A program made the position numbers and the translations under genes. A DNA stretch of 64,000 bases, taken from Ridgeia piscesae. Its lineage: Eukaryota > Annelida > Polychaeta > Sabellida > Siboglinidae. The stretch spans positions 286,001-350,000 of the forward strand of contig JAODUO010000049.1 of the NCBI GenBank assembly GCA_025642075.2, given 5' to 3'. The notes beneath the pieces are model-generated. The model did not search any database, was not told the DNA's origin, and worked only from the letters and a program-made list of their open reading frames with translations. Shown here in pieces: positions 23,870 through 35,694 of this stretch. Each line of letters begins with the position of its first letter. The first letter of the stretch is position 1.

Positions 23870-24110
23870 GTAAGTTTGTAATTAGAGCAATATCCAGTTT
23901 TATTTAACTGCTAAAACCGAGTTTACCTCTGAACTGCTCAGTCGAACATAAAATTATCATGACTACTGTGGGGAATGTTCAGCCAGGCTGGAATCACTTC
24001 CTGAGAACTGTATACGAAAATATCAGCCACTGTGTTGATAGTTAGGTACTCATTCAAATCAAATGTATTGTAACTACAATACATACAACTAAAACCAAGG
24101 CAGATAAGTT
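23870..24110 (-). mobile_element. Degenerate copy of the SINE-like repeat at 27,425
   Basis: Shares the terminal AAAGGTAAGTT, an internal CTGCTCA, and a region related to GCCACTGT...GTACTCATT with the copy at 27,425-27,770, in the same order. The tRNA-like head is not recognisable here, so this would be an old or truncated copy. Confidence 0.45.
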
Positions 24111-24354
24111 TATAATAACGTAAATCATACAATAAGGGAAAACATTACATATTATATAATTTAGCAATGAACAAGAACAACGTGGAACGGGTGATTCAAA
24201 ACAGGAATCTCTCGGTTGAAATTCGGCTGCTCGAAACCAATATACATCAAGAACCGAATGATTTTGCAGTCTCGCTGAGTAGTCAACTTAATCACATATC
24301 GTAAAATAATAATAGTAAAACTTTATTTAAACTCCATCAAATCTGGGAATAATG

Positions 24355-24510
24355 TTAACGGGTGTGGACAACTCTTGTAAACAATCTAAGAACGCATAAA
24401 ATCGTATATAACGGTGTTTAATAAATTATGAATTAAAATGAAAAAAAAAGTTAAACTGATAAAGCAAACAATACAAAAATACATGGCTAAACTACATTAA
24501 ATAAAATGTA
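24355..24510. repeat. Dispersed repeat, copy 2 (pair with 22,555-22,750)
   Basis: See 22,555-22,750. This copy lacks a few short internal segments. Confidence 0.7.
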
Positions 24511-25107
24511 ATAGTTACTAAAATCAAAATAATGTGAACATAAGTAAAACCGAACATTAATTTAAACTGTATGTATGAGTTGTGAACTATTAAATCAGTC
24601 AATTTATTTCAAAACACACAGCACGAAAAACAAACCCAATCGAGTTAATAAATACTTAATAATCGGTCACGTGGTAAGGTATAAAATAAATGTGGCCTGG
24701 CTCTATTAAAAGCAGAAATGTCTTCAATGATTTTGCGAACTGTCTAGTGTTTTCTTTTGTCATGTTTTTAGCAACATATGCCGAGAGGTGTGTTGGCCGA
24801 TATGTAGCCATGTGCTGGTTGCACTCGGCAACAACGAAGTCGTGACAGCTGCGGTGACTGCGGCTGTGGTGACAGTGGTCGTGACAGCCGTCGTGGCAGC
24901 GGTCGTGTGCCGCCGATTAGCGCGTGACAACGGCCTTGCGTAACAGCAGTCGTTAAGCTCTTGACAAACGCCTACAGTCCTATTATTACCGGATGACTTT
25001 ATGGTAGTGGACACTGTCCCGACCATCCCACGTCCTCTGGGCGCCAGGCCGTTCCCCAAGGCCCAATGGCTATCTGATAGGATCTGGGATGTCCGCTCGG
25101 ATTGTCA
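24511..25107. other. Non-coding stretch with a short GTGACAGC-type minisatellite
   Basis: Imperfect repeats of GTCGTGACAGC / GTGGTGACAGT lie at about 24,838-24,905. The open frames over them are low-complexity Thr/Ala runs and I do not regard them as genes. Confidence 0.45.
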
Positions 25108-25233
25108 CTGGGCGATCAACAATGAATACGAGGCTCCTCATTATTCCAGCGATGGCGACAACTGCGTTTCTCTTGCCTTTGTTTTCAAATTAACACTTCA
25201 TTTCAAAGTTCAGACCCTTTAGACTGAGCAAGT
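25108..25233 (+). repeat. Inverted-repeat partner 1 (pair with 25,575-25,716)
   Basis: About 125 bases, roughly 85 percent identical by eye to the reverse complement of 25,575-25,716. In the matching frame both copies read CH(W)(A/T)INNEYEAP and LAFVF. Whether this frame was ever coding is unknown. Confidence 0.75.
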
Positions 25234-25574
25234 AGTCCGTTAACTTTCTCTTTGTGTAAGTCAAATAAACTCGGCCACCTTTCGGAAACGTCAGCATAGG
25301 GCATTCACTTGTCGTTTTCTCTCAAACAAATATTTCGAACTTCAGTTAAAGGCGGGATACTCTGGCATATTCCGTCCGATCAGACCACAACACCAGGCGT
25401 GGCGTAAATGTTCCGAAAAAGACTGACTAGTTCAATGAGACCTTATGATAATTATCATAAGGATGTAACCACAACATGTACAGATTAGTCCGTTAATGGG
25501 CCCTACCGACTGTTGGAAACCACTTTGATTACTTTTTATCAGATACACCTATTGTTACTTCAAACAAATGCTAC

Positions 25575-25716
25575 TTGCTCCATCTAAAGGGGGTTTGAAT
25601 TTTGAAATTAAGTATTAATTCGAAAACAAAGGCAAGCATGGTCTCATGAGAACAGTATTTGTCGTCGTCGCTTGAATAACGAGGAGCCTCGTATTCATTG
25701 TTGATCGTCCAGTGAC
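25575..25716 (-). repeat. Inverted-repeat partner 2 (pair with 25,108-25,233)
   Basis: Reverse-oriented copy of 25,108-25,233 with a short insertion. A sequence just outside it at about 25,543-25,567 (AGATACACCT...TACTTCAAACAAA) recurs in direct orientation at about 25,925-25,951. Confidence 0.75.
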
Positions 25717-25718
25717 AG

Positions 25719-25723
25719 TGCGA

Positions 25724-25764
<41 letters not shown>

Positions 25765-25862
25765 GCACGCACACACGTACACACACACCACACACCACAC
25801 ACCACACACCACACACCACACACCACACACCACACACCACACCACACCACACACACGCGCGA

Positions 25863-25906
<44 letters not shown>
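25719..25906. repeat. CACG / CACAC microsatellite
   Basis: CACG units, then CACAC pentamers (CACACCACAC...), then CACG and CA runs. Predicted frames are artefacts. Confidence 0.96.
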
Positions 25907-25911
<5 letters not shown>

Positions 25912-26019
25912 ATTATGACTTGTTAGATACACCTAGAGTTACTTCAAACAAACATAGAATATAAATTATAAATTGAACCAGTAAATATTGTTTGTGCTAT
26001 TTACAGATATTAACATATG

Positions 26020-26223
26020 GGAATATATTAAGGAAACTTTGTAACGTTTGCGAACTCTGCCGAATTCCGGTAGCCCAGTTTGAAAGTTCACGCATGGCTG
26101 AAGGTCCGCCATTGTTTGCATCGTCACGGCAAACGAACTTACATAACAGCCCAAGATAGCGGAATAATGATGCGAATGACTTGGATGTTAATCGTTTTAA
26201 CCGTCTTGCATAACGCCGAAGTC
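26020..26223. repeat. Dispersed repeat, copy 2 (pair with 14,650-14,861)
   Basis: Near-identical to copy 1 some 11.4 kb upstream, in the same orientation. Confidence 0.85.
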
Positions 26224-26741
26224 TGCGCTATCAACATGCAAAACCTTTGATTAGTCGGCGATCAATTATGCGCGCCCCGAAAACTCGCAGCCGGTCGGTA
26301 GTACCGAGAGAACAAGAACGCTTTCGTTATGTCATGTTCGTTATACTCTGTTCGTTATGTCGTCTGTTCGTGCGTTCACCGGTAGAGTAACAAGGTCCGG
26401 GTACACGTAGATATTATGTTCACAACAAAGAGATTAAAAATGACACGTGTAAGTACTAATCTATTGTGAAGTGTTCGTGAATTTAAAAAAATGCCTATAA
26501 AACAAGCAAACGGAATATAACATGTTTCTCTCTGTTGAAATATTTTCTCTAAGCCAGTCGTTTCATTTTTAACAACGTCGTTCTCTACAAGGAATTTAAT
26601 TCGAATCTTCAAAGCCACCATGCAACTATCAAAGAAAGAACAGTTGGATCATTAATACATACTTCACAGACTTCCTTTGCGTGACTGTCACACATTGAGT
26701 CATCTTTGCCTTTCTTTCTGCCGGTCTATAGTGTCTGTCTG
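26224..26741. other. Non-coding stretch, nothing recognised
   Basis: A short repeat of TTCGTTATG lies at about 26,323-26,358. No coding exon is supported. Confidence 0.4.
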
Positions 26742-27032
26742 TCCCTCCGTCCGTCCGTCCGTCCGTCCGTCGTCCCCGTCCGTCCGCGTGTCGTCCGTCC
26801 GTCCGTCCGTCCGTCCGTCCGTCCGTCCGTCCGTCCGTCCGTCCGTCCGTCCGTCCGTCCGTCCGTCCGTCCGTCCGTCCGTCCGTCCGTCCGTCCGTCC
26901 GTCCGTCCGTCCGTCCGTCCGTCGTCTCCGTCCGTCCGTCCGTCAGTCCGTCAGTCCGTCAGTCCGTCAGTCCGTCAGTCCGTCCGTCCGTCCGTCCGTC
27001 CGTCCGTCCGTCCGTCCGTCCGTCCGTCCGTC
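26742..27032. repeat. CCGT tetranucleotide microsatellite
   Basis: About 290 bases of CCGT (GTCC) with CAGT-type variants at 26,943-26,975. It is open in several frames as Ser-Val-Arg-Pro repeats, a by-product of the period. Confidence 0.97.
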
Positions 27033-27424
27033 TCAACTTGTCTTCCTTCTTTTCTGTTTCTTCTGTATATGTGTTATTTCATTGTTTGTTTGTATGTTTC
27101 TTTTCTCGTTTCTTCTTTCAGTATATCTTTCTGTCTTCAACTTGTCAATGATGTCGCTGCTCAGAGGTCTGCGAAGTGTGATTTTTCTTCCAATTATTCT
27201 ACCAGCATCTGTCACCGTTACAAATACAGACATGACATCCTTTTTGCTGTTTTTTCACGTGGCTTGCCTCTTACTTTCTACCTACCTACCCACTTTCCTA
27301 CCTACTTATTTATTGAATTAAATATACATACGCAAATTGGCTCGGTGGGGAGGCCAATACTATATCACACAAGATATTGGGAAAATAAAATTTATTTTGG
27401 GAAGGCACACCGGTAAGATGTCGC
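27033..27424. other. Pyrimidine-biased non-coding stretch
   Basis: The start is rich in TTCT and CTAC motifs (short CTAC repeats at about 27,279-27,305). No gene recognised. Confidence 0.4.
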
Positions 27425-27770
27425 CAATTTCATCAGGTAAAGGTAAGTTCTATATAGTATCCTATCCGTAGGACTGCTCAAAGTGCTTTAAACCCTACTT
27501 CCCCGACACACCTGTTCAATCAAACACCATCTCAACTTCTCTGGAAAGCATCCAGCCATATGCTACAATTAATGCACGAAGGCTGCTCGTATACATATCC
27601 ACCACTGTCTGTAGCCAGGTACTCATTTATATAGCTGAGTGAACTGGGGCAGTATAGAGTGAACAAACTTGCCCAAGGTTTTAACACCGCAGTACATGAT
27701 TCGAACCCGGGTCCTCTTAGTCGAGAGTCCGAAGCCCTACGCCTGAGCCACTGCGCTCTACGGTAGACCT
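27425..27770 (-). mobile_element. tRNA-derived SINE
   Basis: Read on the minus strand the element starts with a tRNA-like head. A box A-like TGGCTCAGGCG is at 27,740-27,750 and a perfect box B-like GGTTCGAATC at 27,698-27,707, about 33 bases apart. A body follows containing AGTACCTGGCTAC. The spacing matches the RNA polymerase III promoter of tRNA genes and SINEs. It does not fold into a convincing intact tRNA, so SINE is preferred over tRNA gene. Confidence 0.75.
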
Positions 27771-30072
27771 AAAATCGGAATCAGCAAACGAAACAGAGTT
27801 GGAACGCCGTCAAGTAGCAGGAGAGTGGTCGTGGTTTTGGCTCAACGTTAAAATCGTATAGCATATGAATGTATTGCCGAACCAACAGTAACATTATATA
27901 TGGCACGGCATTAAAATGTAGTTTTCCTGGATTGTGTTACGCTGAGATACCAGGTGTGTTTACCTGGAAAATTTAAAGGTAAGATCGGACAGCGTTTGTT
28001 AAAAATAGTTTGATAAAATTAAACTCGTCACACAGATTAAACCATCTGCTGCATGACAGAAGGCATACCAAATATGATATTAGACAAGGAAATGTGTACC
28101 CGTTACCAGTAACCAGAAGAAATAGATACCGTAGCTCCTTTATAATAGGGGGATTACACAACTGCCAGGAGACACGGCACGGCAGAATATAGTAGATTAA
28201 TATGGTATCATATGTATTGACATAATATGATGGTTTGATGCGTTAATTGTGTTTTGTTGTATAATGTTGAGACTCAGTTGAGTTGCTAATACAACTTGTG
28301 TTATTATTATATAATTAGTAGCAAATTGGAACTAACTAGTAGGCGTGTCTTCACGAGCCCATCATCGCGCGTCAGAGGTCGCTGCTACGGATAACGTCAG
28401 TTTAATGCAGTGATCCCTTTGCAAAACTGAGAATTTAAGCTCAGCCATTGAAGTCTTCAATAAGGAGTGTGGTTGGCCATGTGACAAAATATTTGGTGAT
28501 TCCAGCCACACGCTGCTCGTGTTACATGCAATGTTTGGGGTGTAGATGCAAATATAGTCGAATACACAAAACTGTCTAGCCACTCGTGCGATTGGGCAAA
28601 AGGGTCGTCATACTGGAATTCTATTACATTTTCACCTGTCTTCAAATTTGGGGGGTATTTGCGCTGTTCTCGCGGCTAGCTCGACTCCGCTAACTCTCAC
28701 ACTTCGCGTCGGGGATCCGCCAGGGCTGGTTATGCCTGGATGCACGGGCTGACATCGCACAGTTGCTGACAACCGACGGCACAGCGATTGCCTGTCGGGT
28801 GGGCGGGAAGGCGGGCGGACGGGTGGACAGTACACGAACACGATCTGCCGGTGTCGCGTGTCCAAACACTGCCATGTGATATCTAAACTCTGCCATGGTG
28901 GCCGGACTGTGAACGGACTACTATTACGTCAGTCCGGCGACCGGTCATTACACAGGAACTCGCAGGGAGTTTAACCGGAAACGCCGACATGTGTCGCAGT
29001 TTGGTTCCTCTCTTAGGGACACTACGGAAGAAACTAAGAGAACATGGGTGGTGTCATTGTGATAACATTATACAATTAAAAATGGTAACAATTTATTCAA
29101 TTTTTTTGCAATCTGCCGCAAGAATATTCGTTATTTTGTATTTCTTCGATGTTCGTGGTCGTTGCCACTATTTTGCAATCATGTTGAGGGAACTGACATT
29201 TAGTGTTGTGTTTTGTTACATGCCTTTTGGAGTAATTACGCTTATTATGTGCTAATGTTGGCGCATATAGCATTCAGGTGTGAGTAGCCTACTCCTGGAA
29301 TTAATCACCTATATTTGTAGGTGGAGGAATATGCTTCGTCATAGTACAAGAGTCAGAATTATGATCGTAGACACAAACACGGTGATGCTTGCTATACAGA
29401 CATGTTTTATGTGACCCTGATAATGCCACCCAAACAAACCCTGAACACGATCTGTGTCCTATATTTCTGATAAGGCAGGATTGTACATGCCTACATGGCA
29501 TCTAGGTAAGCTTAGCCAATTTTTTATTATCGCCAAGATCCAGAATTATTGACCCTCAACGGCTCCAGACAGCAAAACTCGCATATCGCCATCGCGAGTT
29601 GCCAACCCTTTCACCCAATGAGGCTAGACAAGTAGACAGGTGACATGGCTGAATAGATCCGCAAAGTGCCTTAACCGTCTTTCACTAGCGAGACCAGTAA
29701 GTCGAATTTGGCAAAGTAGAAAATTGTTTCCTTTGAACAAGGCCGCTGCTGATCTGTCTCAAGGTAAGAAGATTCAACGGCTGGCCCATGGCTCACCCTA
29801 TACGTACATTGTGGGCTGGGGTGCGTAGGTCACCACTAAACGATGAGCAGATGTTGGGCTAACTCTGATTACGACTCCCCTCTTTTGGCTTACGTCGGAT
29901 TGTGTAATCGTCCGCAGGCTAACAGCTACACTGGCGGCAGAACCGCGACAGTCCGACAAAAGCAAAAAACCACTGGATACACCAGCTACCTACGGATAGA
30001 CCAGCTACCTACGTAATTAACAACGAAAGGCGTAGGCTAATTGTGTGCGTACGTGCGTAACAGAAGCGTAAA
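27771..30072. other. Non-coding stretch, no gene recognised
   Basis: Several short open frames without recognisable domains. A CpG-rich block lies at about 28,640-29,000. Nothing further can be supported. Confidence 0.4.
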
Positions 30073-30693
30073 GCTAAGATTCCATATATGCGGATACGGC
30101 TGGGATTTATGGAAGCGTCATGCGTCTCGAATGATTCCATACACCGTGGGGGTTAGTTTTAATTTTGATAGATACATGTGATATTATATTAAAATGATTA
30201 AATTATAATAAATCTAGATGACGCGAAGGCGAATGTACCGTTGGTCGAGTCACGACATCATTAAAAACGGAGTCAGTAGGGTCCGTACAATCATAATAAA
30301 TTATAGTTCGTTAACTACAGCAGGATGAGAAGTTCTCCTTGTACGACAATTGCTAGGCCTACTCGAACTGTTTGTAGTTTCTGCGCCGGCACGTTTCAAT
30401 CCTCGATGTCAGATACATAATACTATTACCTTCCCGCTAATACCTTTGCGCCATTAAGAAAGTTGGGAAAACTCTTCAGTAATGACGTCACTCTTGGAAT
30501 TTCGTATGCGGGTGCGTTTTGAATCGCTACATGGACCGATTCAGTTTGCCGCATCCGTATCCCCAATACAAACCGCAAACCGCATCCGCACATATGGAAT
30601 CACTCGTACACGTTCCCATTGTAGCCATTACTTTTGTTGCCGGATACCGCGTGCCGCGTCCGCATGACGCATCCGTACATATGGAATCTTAAG
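30073..30693. mobile_element. Possible DNA transposon or MITE with terminal inverted repeats
   Basis: The left end, TAAGATTCCATAT at about 30,075, matches the reverse complement of the right end ATATGGAATCTTA at about 30,680-30,692. The similarity continues inwards as CGGATACG / CGGATGCG and GCGTCATGCG / CGCATGACGC. Related subterminal copies (CATATGGAATCAC) lie at about 30,593. No transposase is encoded in the roughly 620 bases, so a non-autonomous element is likely. The superfamily is not identified. Confidence 0.6.
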
Positions 30694-33418
30694 AAACGGA
30701 CGGACGGACGAATTACGAAAAATAATAAAACGACTGACGACATTTTTTTCATCAATAGTATCGAATGCCATTGTGTACCTTTAAAAATGGAACTGTGTGC
30801 GGGCTAAAACGATTAAATTATAATAAGTTGATTCCCAATGTAGTATGGACACTTACCGAAATGGCAACAAGAGGATGATAAACATCAAACATACGTTATT
30901 AACAAAGATGTAACACACATTACCGCCCTCCCCAAATGGTAACATTGTTTAACAAAATGAAGTACAGTGTATGCCGGATTAGATCGCTTGATTTGTGTAT
31001 CAACGATAGCTGGATTAGCAGGTCGGCTTTAATAGCTGACCTGATGATCTTCCGTAATCTGATCAGAGCCACCAGAAGTCACACGGAAATCAAACCTAAT
31101 CCAATCCCGGCGCCAATTAGACACGTTTCACATTCACGTCCTGTTATGCGAGACTTAGCAGAATGTATATTATTCTGTAGTCATTGTTACGTGAGCGCCA
31201 GTAAACGTAATTTACGTGTTACGTTGCCGACTTCACGCTGTGACGTATATCATCCAGAATGTAAAAATATAGAATAGTAATTAGTATTACAATAGGAAAG
31301 AATTCGAATTGTTTTAAAACGAATACAATTGCATTTTTTGCAACGGCGACGTTTGCTAAATATAAAACGTTTGCCAATGTGTTAGTCTGATATTATTGCT
31401 CGGCAATGCGTTTCAGTTGACGTCACTGCATTGTGATGTCATAACACCGCCAGTTAATTCAAGCAGATGTCGTTCTTTTTAGGCAAACATGATGTTTATT
31501 TCGTCTTCTTCCAATACTGCATCAAATTTAACGGGCTATATAATACACGCGTAGCAAAAAAATACTAACGAGTTTTAATAAATCAATAAAATTACCTGTC
31601 ACATTAAGCTGAGAAAAAATTATACAAATTAAATCGTTAAGTGTCTAAGTTTCCCATTATTTCGACATTGATCTCGTTAAAACGTGTGGTCTTGACCAAT
31701 TCAGCCATACAAAGTTTTATATTAGCTGCCTTCGTTCACAAAACACTTTGTCACTAAATTGTTTAATTCAGATTGGTAACACGGTGAGCTGCTAGTGTAC
31801 ACGCTCGCAGTGACATACTGAACCACAAACTGTTATTTTAAGCATTTATTCATGTAATATACATGTATACAAAATATCCTAGTCAACATATCCAAAATAA
31901 CAAAACTTAATTAACATAACGGCGTAGATGTAAAACAGATTTGCCGATCTGTTTTAATGACATGCACGCAGGCACGCACGTACGTATGCACAAGTTACAC
32001 ATAATATTTTATGTAACATTAAAGCAATGACCTAAACACACATATAATACCAGATTACTTCCGAAGATCACTTGTCATTTAACGTGCTGCAATCAATCTG
32101 GTAACTCACACAGTTCACATAATATCATTCAATATTTTTATACAGCATCTCTTCACAGCAGAATACACAATTTTATTTAAAAAAAAAAATCACAAAGTGT
32201 ATTTGGTACATAATTGGTTACATTCCTTCTGGATAAATACCACATTCAGGTTACAAAATACACAAAGTTCAAACTGGATCAGATCCAACAAAACAAAATT
32301 GATCACTCACAGAAAGAACAACTTGCACGATTATACAAATATGAAAAAATAGTAAAGTATTTAAAAACATTCACATAGCTCATATGGTACAAGAAAATGC
32401 AGATAAACACGTGTCAGCATTTTCCATGATATGTATCTTGAGGAATGCCACGTTCTCCTCGACGGCAGCCCACAGGCTATTCCACTTGTAATATCTGGTA
32501 GCTGTTATATACAGTAAGTAGCCAACAATACTGACAACACTTTCACCAGTGCAACACTTCCCTGACATGGTATTAGGGTCGCTCCACACGGATTCTACAT
32601 ACAGTTATGGATCAACATAAAACACAGAAATGACTAGTGGTAATCGTATAAGCATCAATTCACCACAGGAACAGTGTTAATATGGACATTAGTGATCCCC
32701 TACCAATTATGGTCACAATAAACATATCATATTTCTTCTTAGTATACACAAATGCATTGATCAGTAGCCAACAGTACATTTTCCACCCCATAATTAAACT
32801 GGGAATTAACTTTGGTGCAAACATGGGTTCAAAAGTAGCAGATGCCAACATGTATTTTATTACAGGAATGATGTCTGTAAATGTTCCCAAATGCTCGTAT
32901 GTCTTGAGATGAACAAGTTCATCTTGTTGCGGCATAATAATTGCTCACGTACAGACTTTCCAAGTGTCCTGACATGTTGGAATCTCCTGGTTTTTTTAAG
33001 GTATTTTTAAACATCATTTTAATCTCCAGCCTTTAAACAAACTGCTTCCTCATCTTCTCGTTACTTTGTTGATCGTCAGGGTTTCTTGACTGCACTTTTC
33101 GTTATAAATCCCCAAAGTAATTTAAAGAGTTATGAATGTAAAAACATTTTCTAGAGCTAAAAACATGAAAATTGCTTCCCTTGCAGATAATTTTGGGGCC
33201 TTCTTGCAGGCCGGAAGTAGAAACAGATCACAGCTTGGCATAATTCACGTTAGATATATTCAGTAGGTGGCGCCACAAAAGTATCATCTTTGTAACACAC
33301 CCTACTGTGGTGGAGATCTGTTGCCTGCTTATGTGAACTTGGAAGATGTGTGGATTTACCCCTGTAACTGCTATAACACAGTGATGTAGCAAAACCTATC
33401 AAACAGCGCCATCAGTAG
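30694..33418. other. Non-coding DNA; 3' part is probably the HMBS 3' UTR
   Basis: A long minus-strand 3' UTR for HMBS is possible, with minus-strand AATAAA candidates at about 31,850-31,845, 32,177-32,172 and 32,861-32,856. I cannot choose among them. The short open frames at 32,380-32,935 match nothing. Confidence 0.35.
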
Positions 33419-33664
33419 CTATGCTGTTGCCACTTGTGTAGTTCCATTGCTTGTCCTTGCTGTCTCCTTTGCAGCTTCCTTGAGGGCTTTTGCCTTCAAG
33501 ATCTCTGCTTCCGTCTCCCTCTTTGCTGCCCATAGGATGTCTCCCGCCCCTGACTTGACCATCTTTTTGGCCAATGTCACCCCGAGATTTTCTGCTTTCT
33601 GCAGTGATTCCTGGCAGAAGTTCTCTGCTATTACGCAAGAGAACTGCTTTGTTCCATTTGTGCT
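33419..33664 (-). CDS. HMBS exon 11 (last)
   Basis: Acceptor TTTTCAG; 81 codons plus TAG at 33,421-33,419. Encodes [20 protein letters not shown], then KSGAGDIL, matching the C-terminal helix of the family. A Lys/Ala/Thr-rich tail ending QVATA follows and is not conserved in human. Confidence 0.92.
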   Translation of the reverse strand, partial: STNGTKQFSCVIAENFCQESLQKAENLGVTLAKKMVKSGAGDILWAAKRETEAEILKAKALKEAAKETARTSNGTTQVATA

Positions 33665-35653
33665 CTGAAAACAATTGTAGTATTTCTGATCAGGCTAGCT
33701 GAATGCACAATAATAAACGTCAACGGTAAACTGAATGTACAGTAAGATAAATGATGGTACATTAAGATAAAATGGTAGCAACATAATGGTAAATAAGGTA
33801 ACTGAAAGTACAGCAAATACATAATGAATGTACAACAAATACATAACGGAGATACAATGAATCTACAACAGTTATACAGAATTTACAACAATCAGACAAC
33901 ACATAATGAATGCACTAAAAACATACAATAAACATTTAAAGAAGGTGCAATGCATTTACAACAAACTCATAATTAAAATAAACTGAATGTTCAATGAAGC
34001 TACAAATATACAATGAAGGTACAATGACATTAGCACTGCAAGTAACAAGTGGTAGTCTTGGGCCACATTAATCAGGTAAGTTTTTTTAAGAGCTGTTTAG
34101 TAATACCTTCTTTGCTGTTGGTTCCCATTCAGCAGGTAGTTTCGTCGTTATAGAATCAACTACAGCCTTCGTTCCATCAATACTGTACACACCTCCTTTT
34201 AGTAGCAGCTGCAAATTACAACATTAAATATTAAACATGTTATTTAATTATTATTTTGCATATTATTTTGTTGTTTATATAAGCATTATAAAAAGGGCCT
34301 ACACATTTAAGTTAGCGTAAAACCTAACCATTCACAGCTACAACCAATAATAATATCAATAATTGTAACATTTCTGTAGCACCTATATCCTTATAAAATT
34401 CAAAGGTGCAACAAACAAAATTATTTAGCTAGTCATACACAGAGACAGGCAAAGTTGTCATTGAAGCATGGAACTGCCAACAATTTATGGTGGAAAAGCA
34501 ATTTCAAACAAATATGTTTTCATTTTTTTTACAAAAGATAGTTTCAAAAGATTGAATCATAATATGGAGCTGATTCCAAATTATGGGTACCATTTTGATA
34601 GAAAGTTAGATGTAACAGGTTCCTGGACTCTCTAGCTTGTCGGTTACCAAACAAGGATTATTAGTATACAGTAATTCATATATATATATATATATTGGCC
34701 AACTGTTGGCTGTTCACGAGACATTTGCATTAATAGTGCTGACACCTGGTGGCGTAATCTGAACAAATGAGAAACATATTGGCGTAATTACCCAGGCATC
34801 ATGAGGTGGCAGCACTAGTATCTCAACGACCTGGGCAATTTCAAAGGTAACTGAATATGGGGAAACTAACCAGAATAAGCTAGCAACAAGTCTGGTATCA
34901 GAGGAAGTAGTTTATGACTCTACCTGATCATTTTCTACCTCTGAGCGAACTGCCACAGGAACACTGCAGCCTCCTTCCTGCAACGAGATAACATCTTCAG
35001 TGTTCCTACTTCCTCTTCAATGCTTATAGTGCAGGCAAAATTATATATTGTAACATTGGCATGTATTAGTGAACAATAGGGAAAACAGTTAAAATAGTTT
35101 CTTACATGGAGGTTTTTTGTCAAGAAATGTGTGAGTTTGCACACAACCACGCGCACGCACGCGTGCGTGTATGTAATTAAGCGTATGTTTGCGTTCACTT
35201 AGCCATATGGTGAGAGGAATAGTTAAGGATTTGTTAAGGAATGAAGATTTTCATGACTATTGCTACATCGGATAGCTACAGGACATTTGGTTTCACTGTG
35301 ACAATAACCAACCAGCCAAAAGGAACAAATCTACTCACCAGTTCCCTGAGAAAGGCCCTCTCTGCAATAATACCAAGTAGAGTATCGTAGTCATGCAGGT
35401 GAGAAAGTAGTTCCAGTATTTCTGGGTCTGACGCCCGACATTCAACTGCCATGGCTCCCTGGCTCACAGCATACATACACTCACTGTCTGGATCGAGGAC
35501 CTGAAACAATAAGTGCACATTGGTTAATGGTCTGTTCATTCACACATCTGGAATTCATGCTGACATTATTGCATATTATTGTTGCAAAACATATTTATTA
35601 CTGATTTACTATTTAAAATAAATCTTTGCACAGCACCAAATGTATCTCAGGTT

Positions 35654-35694
<41 letters not shown>

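Noticed and set aside
26677..27416. Open frames with Ser-Val-Arg-Pro repeats
   Set aside because: They arise from the CCGT microsatellite; no unique domain on either side.
27690..27770. Intact tRNA gene on the minus strand
   Set aside because: A and B boxes are present but no clean cloverleaf or normal acceptor stem is seen, and it continues into a SINE body. The same holds at 44,020-44,098.
32380..32935. Minus-strand open frames downstream of HMBS as extra coding exons
   Set aside because: HMBS has its own stop at 33,419 and is already full length. These frames match no family and lie in the probable 3' UTR.
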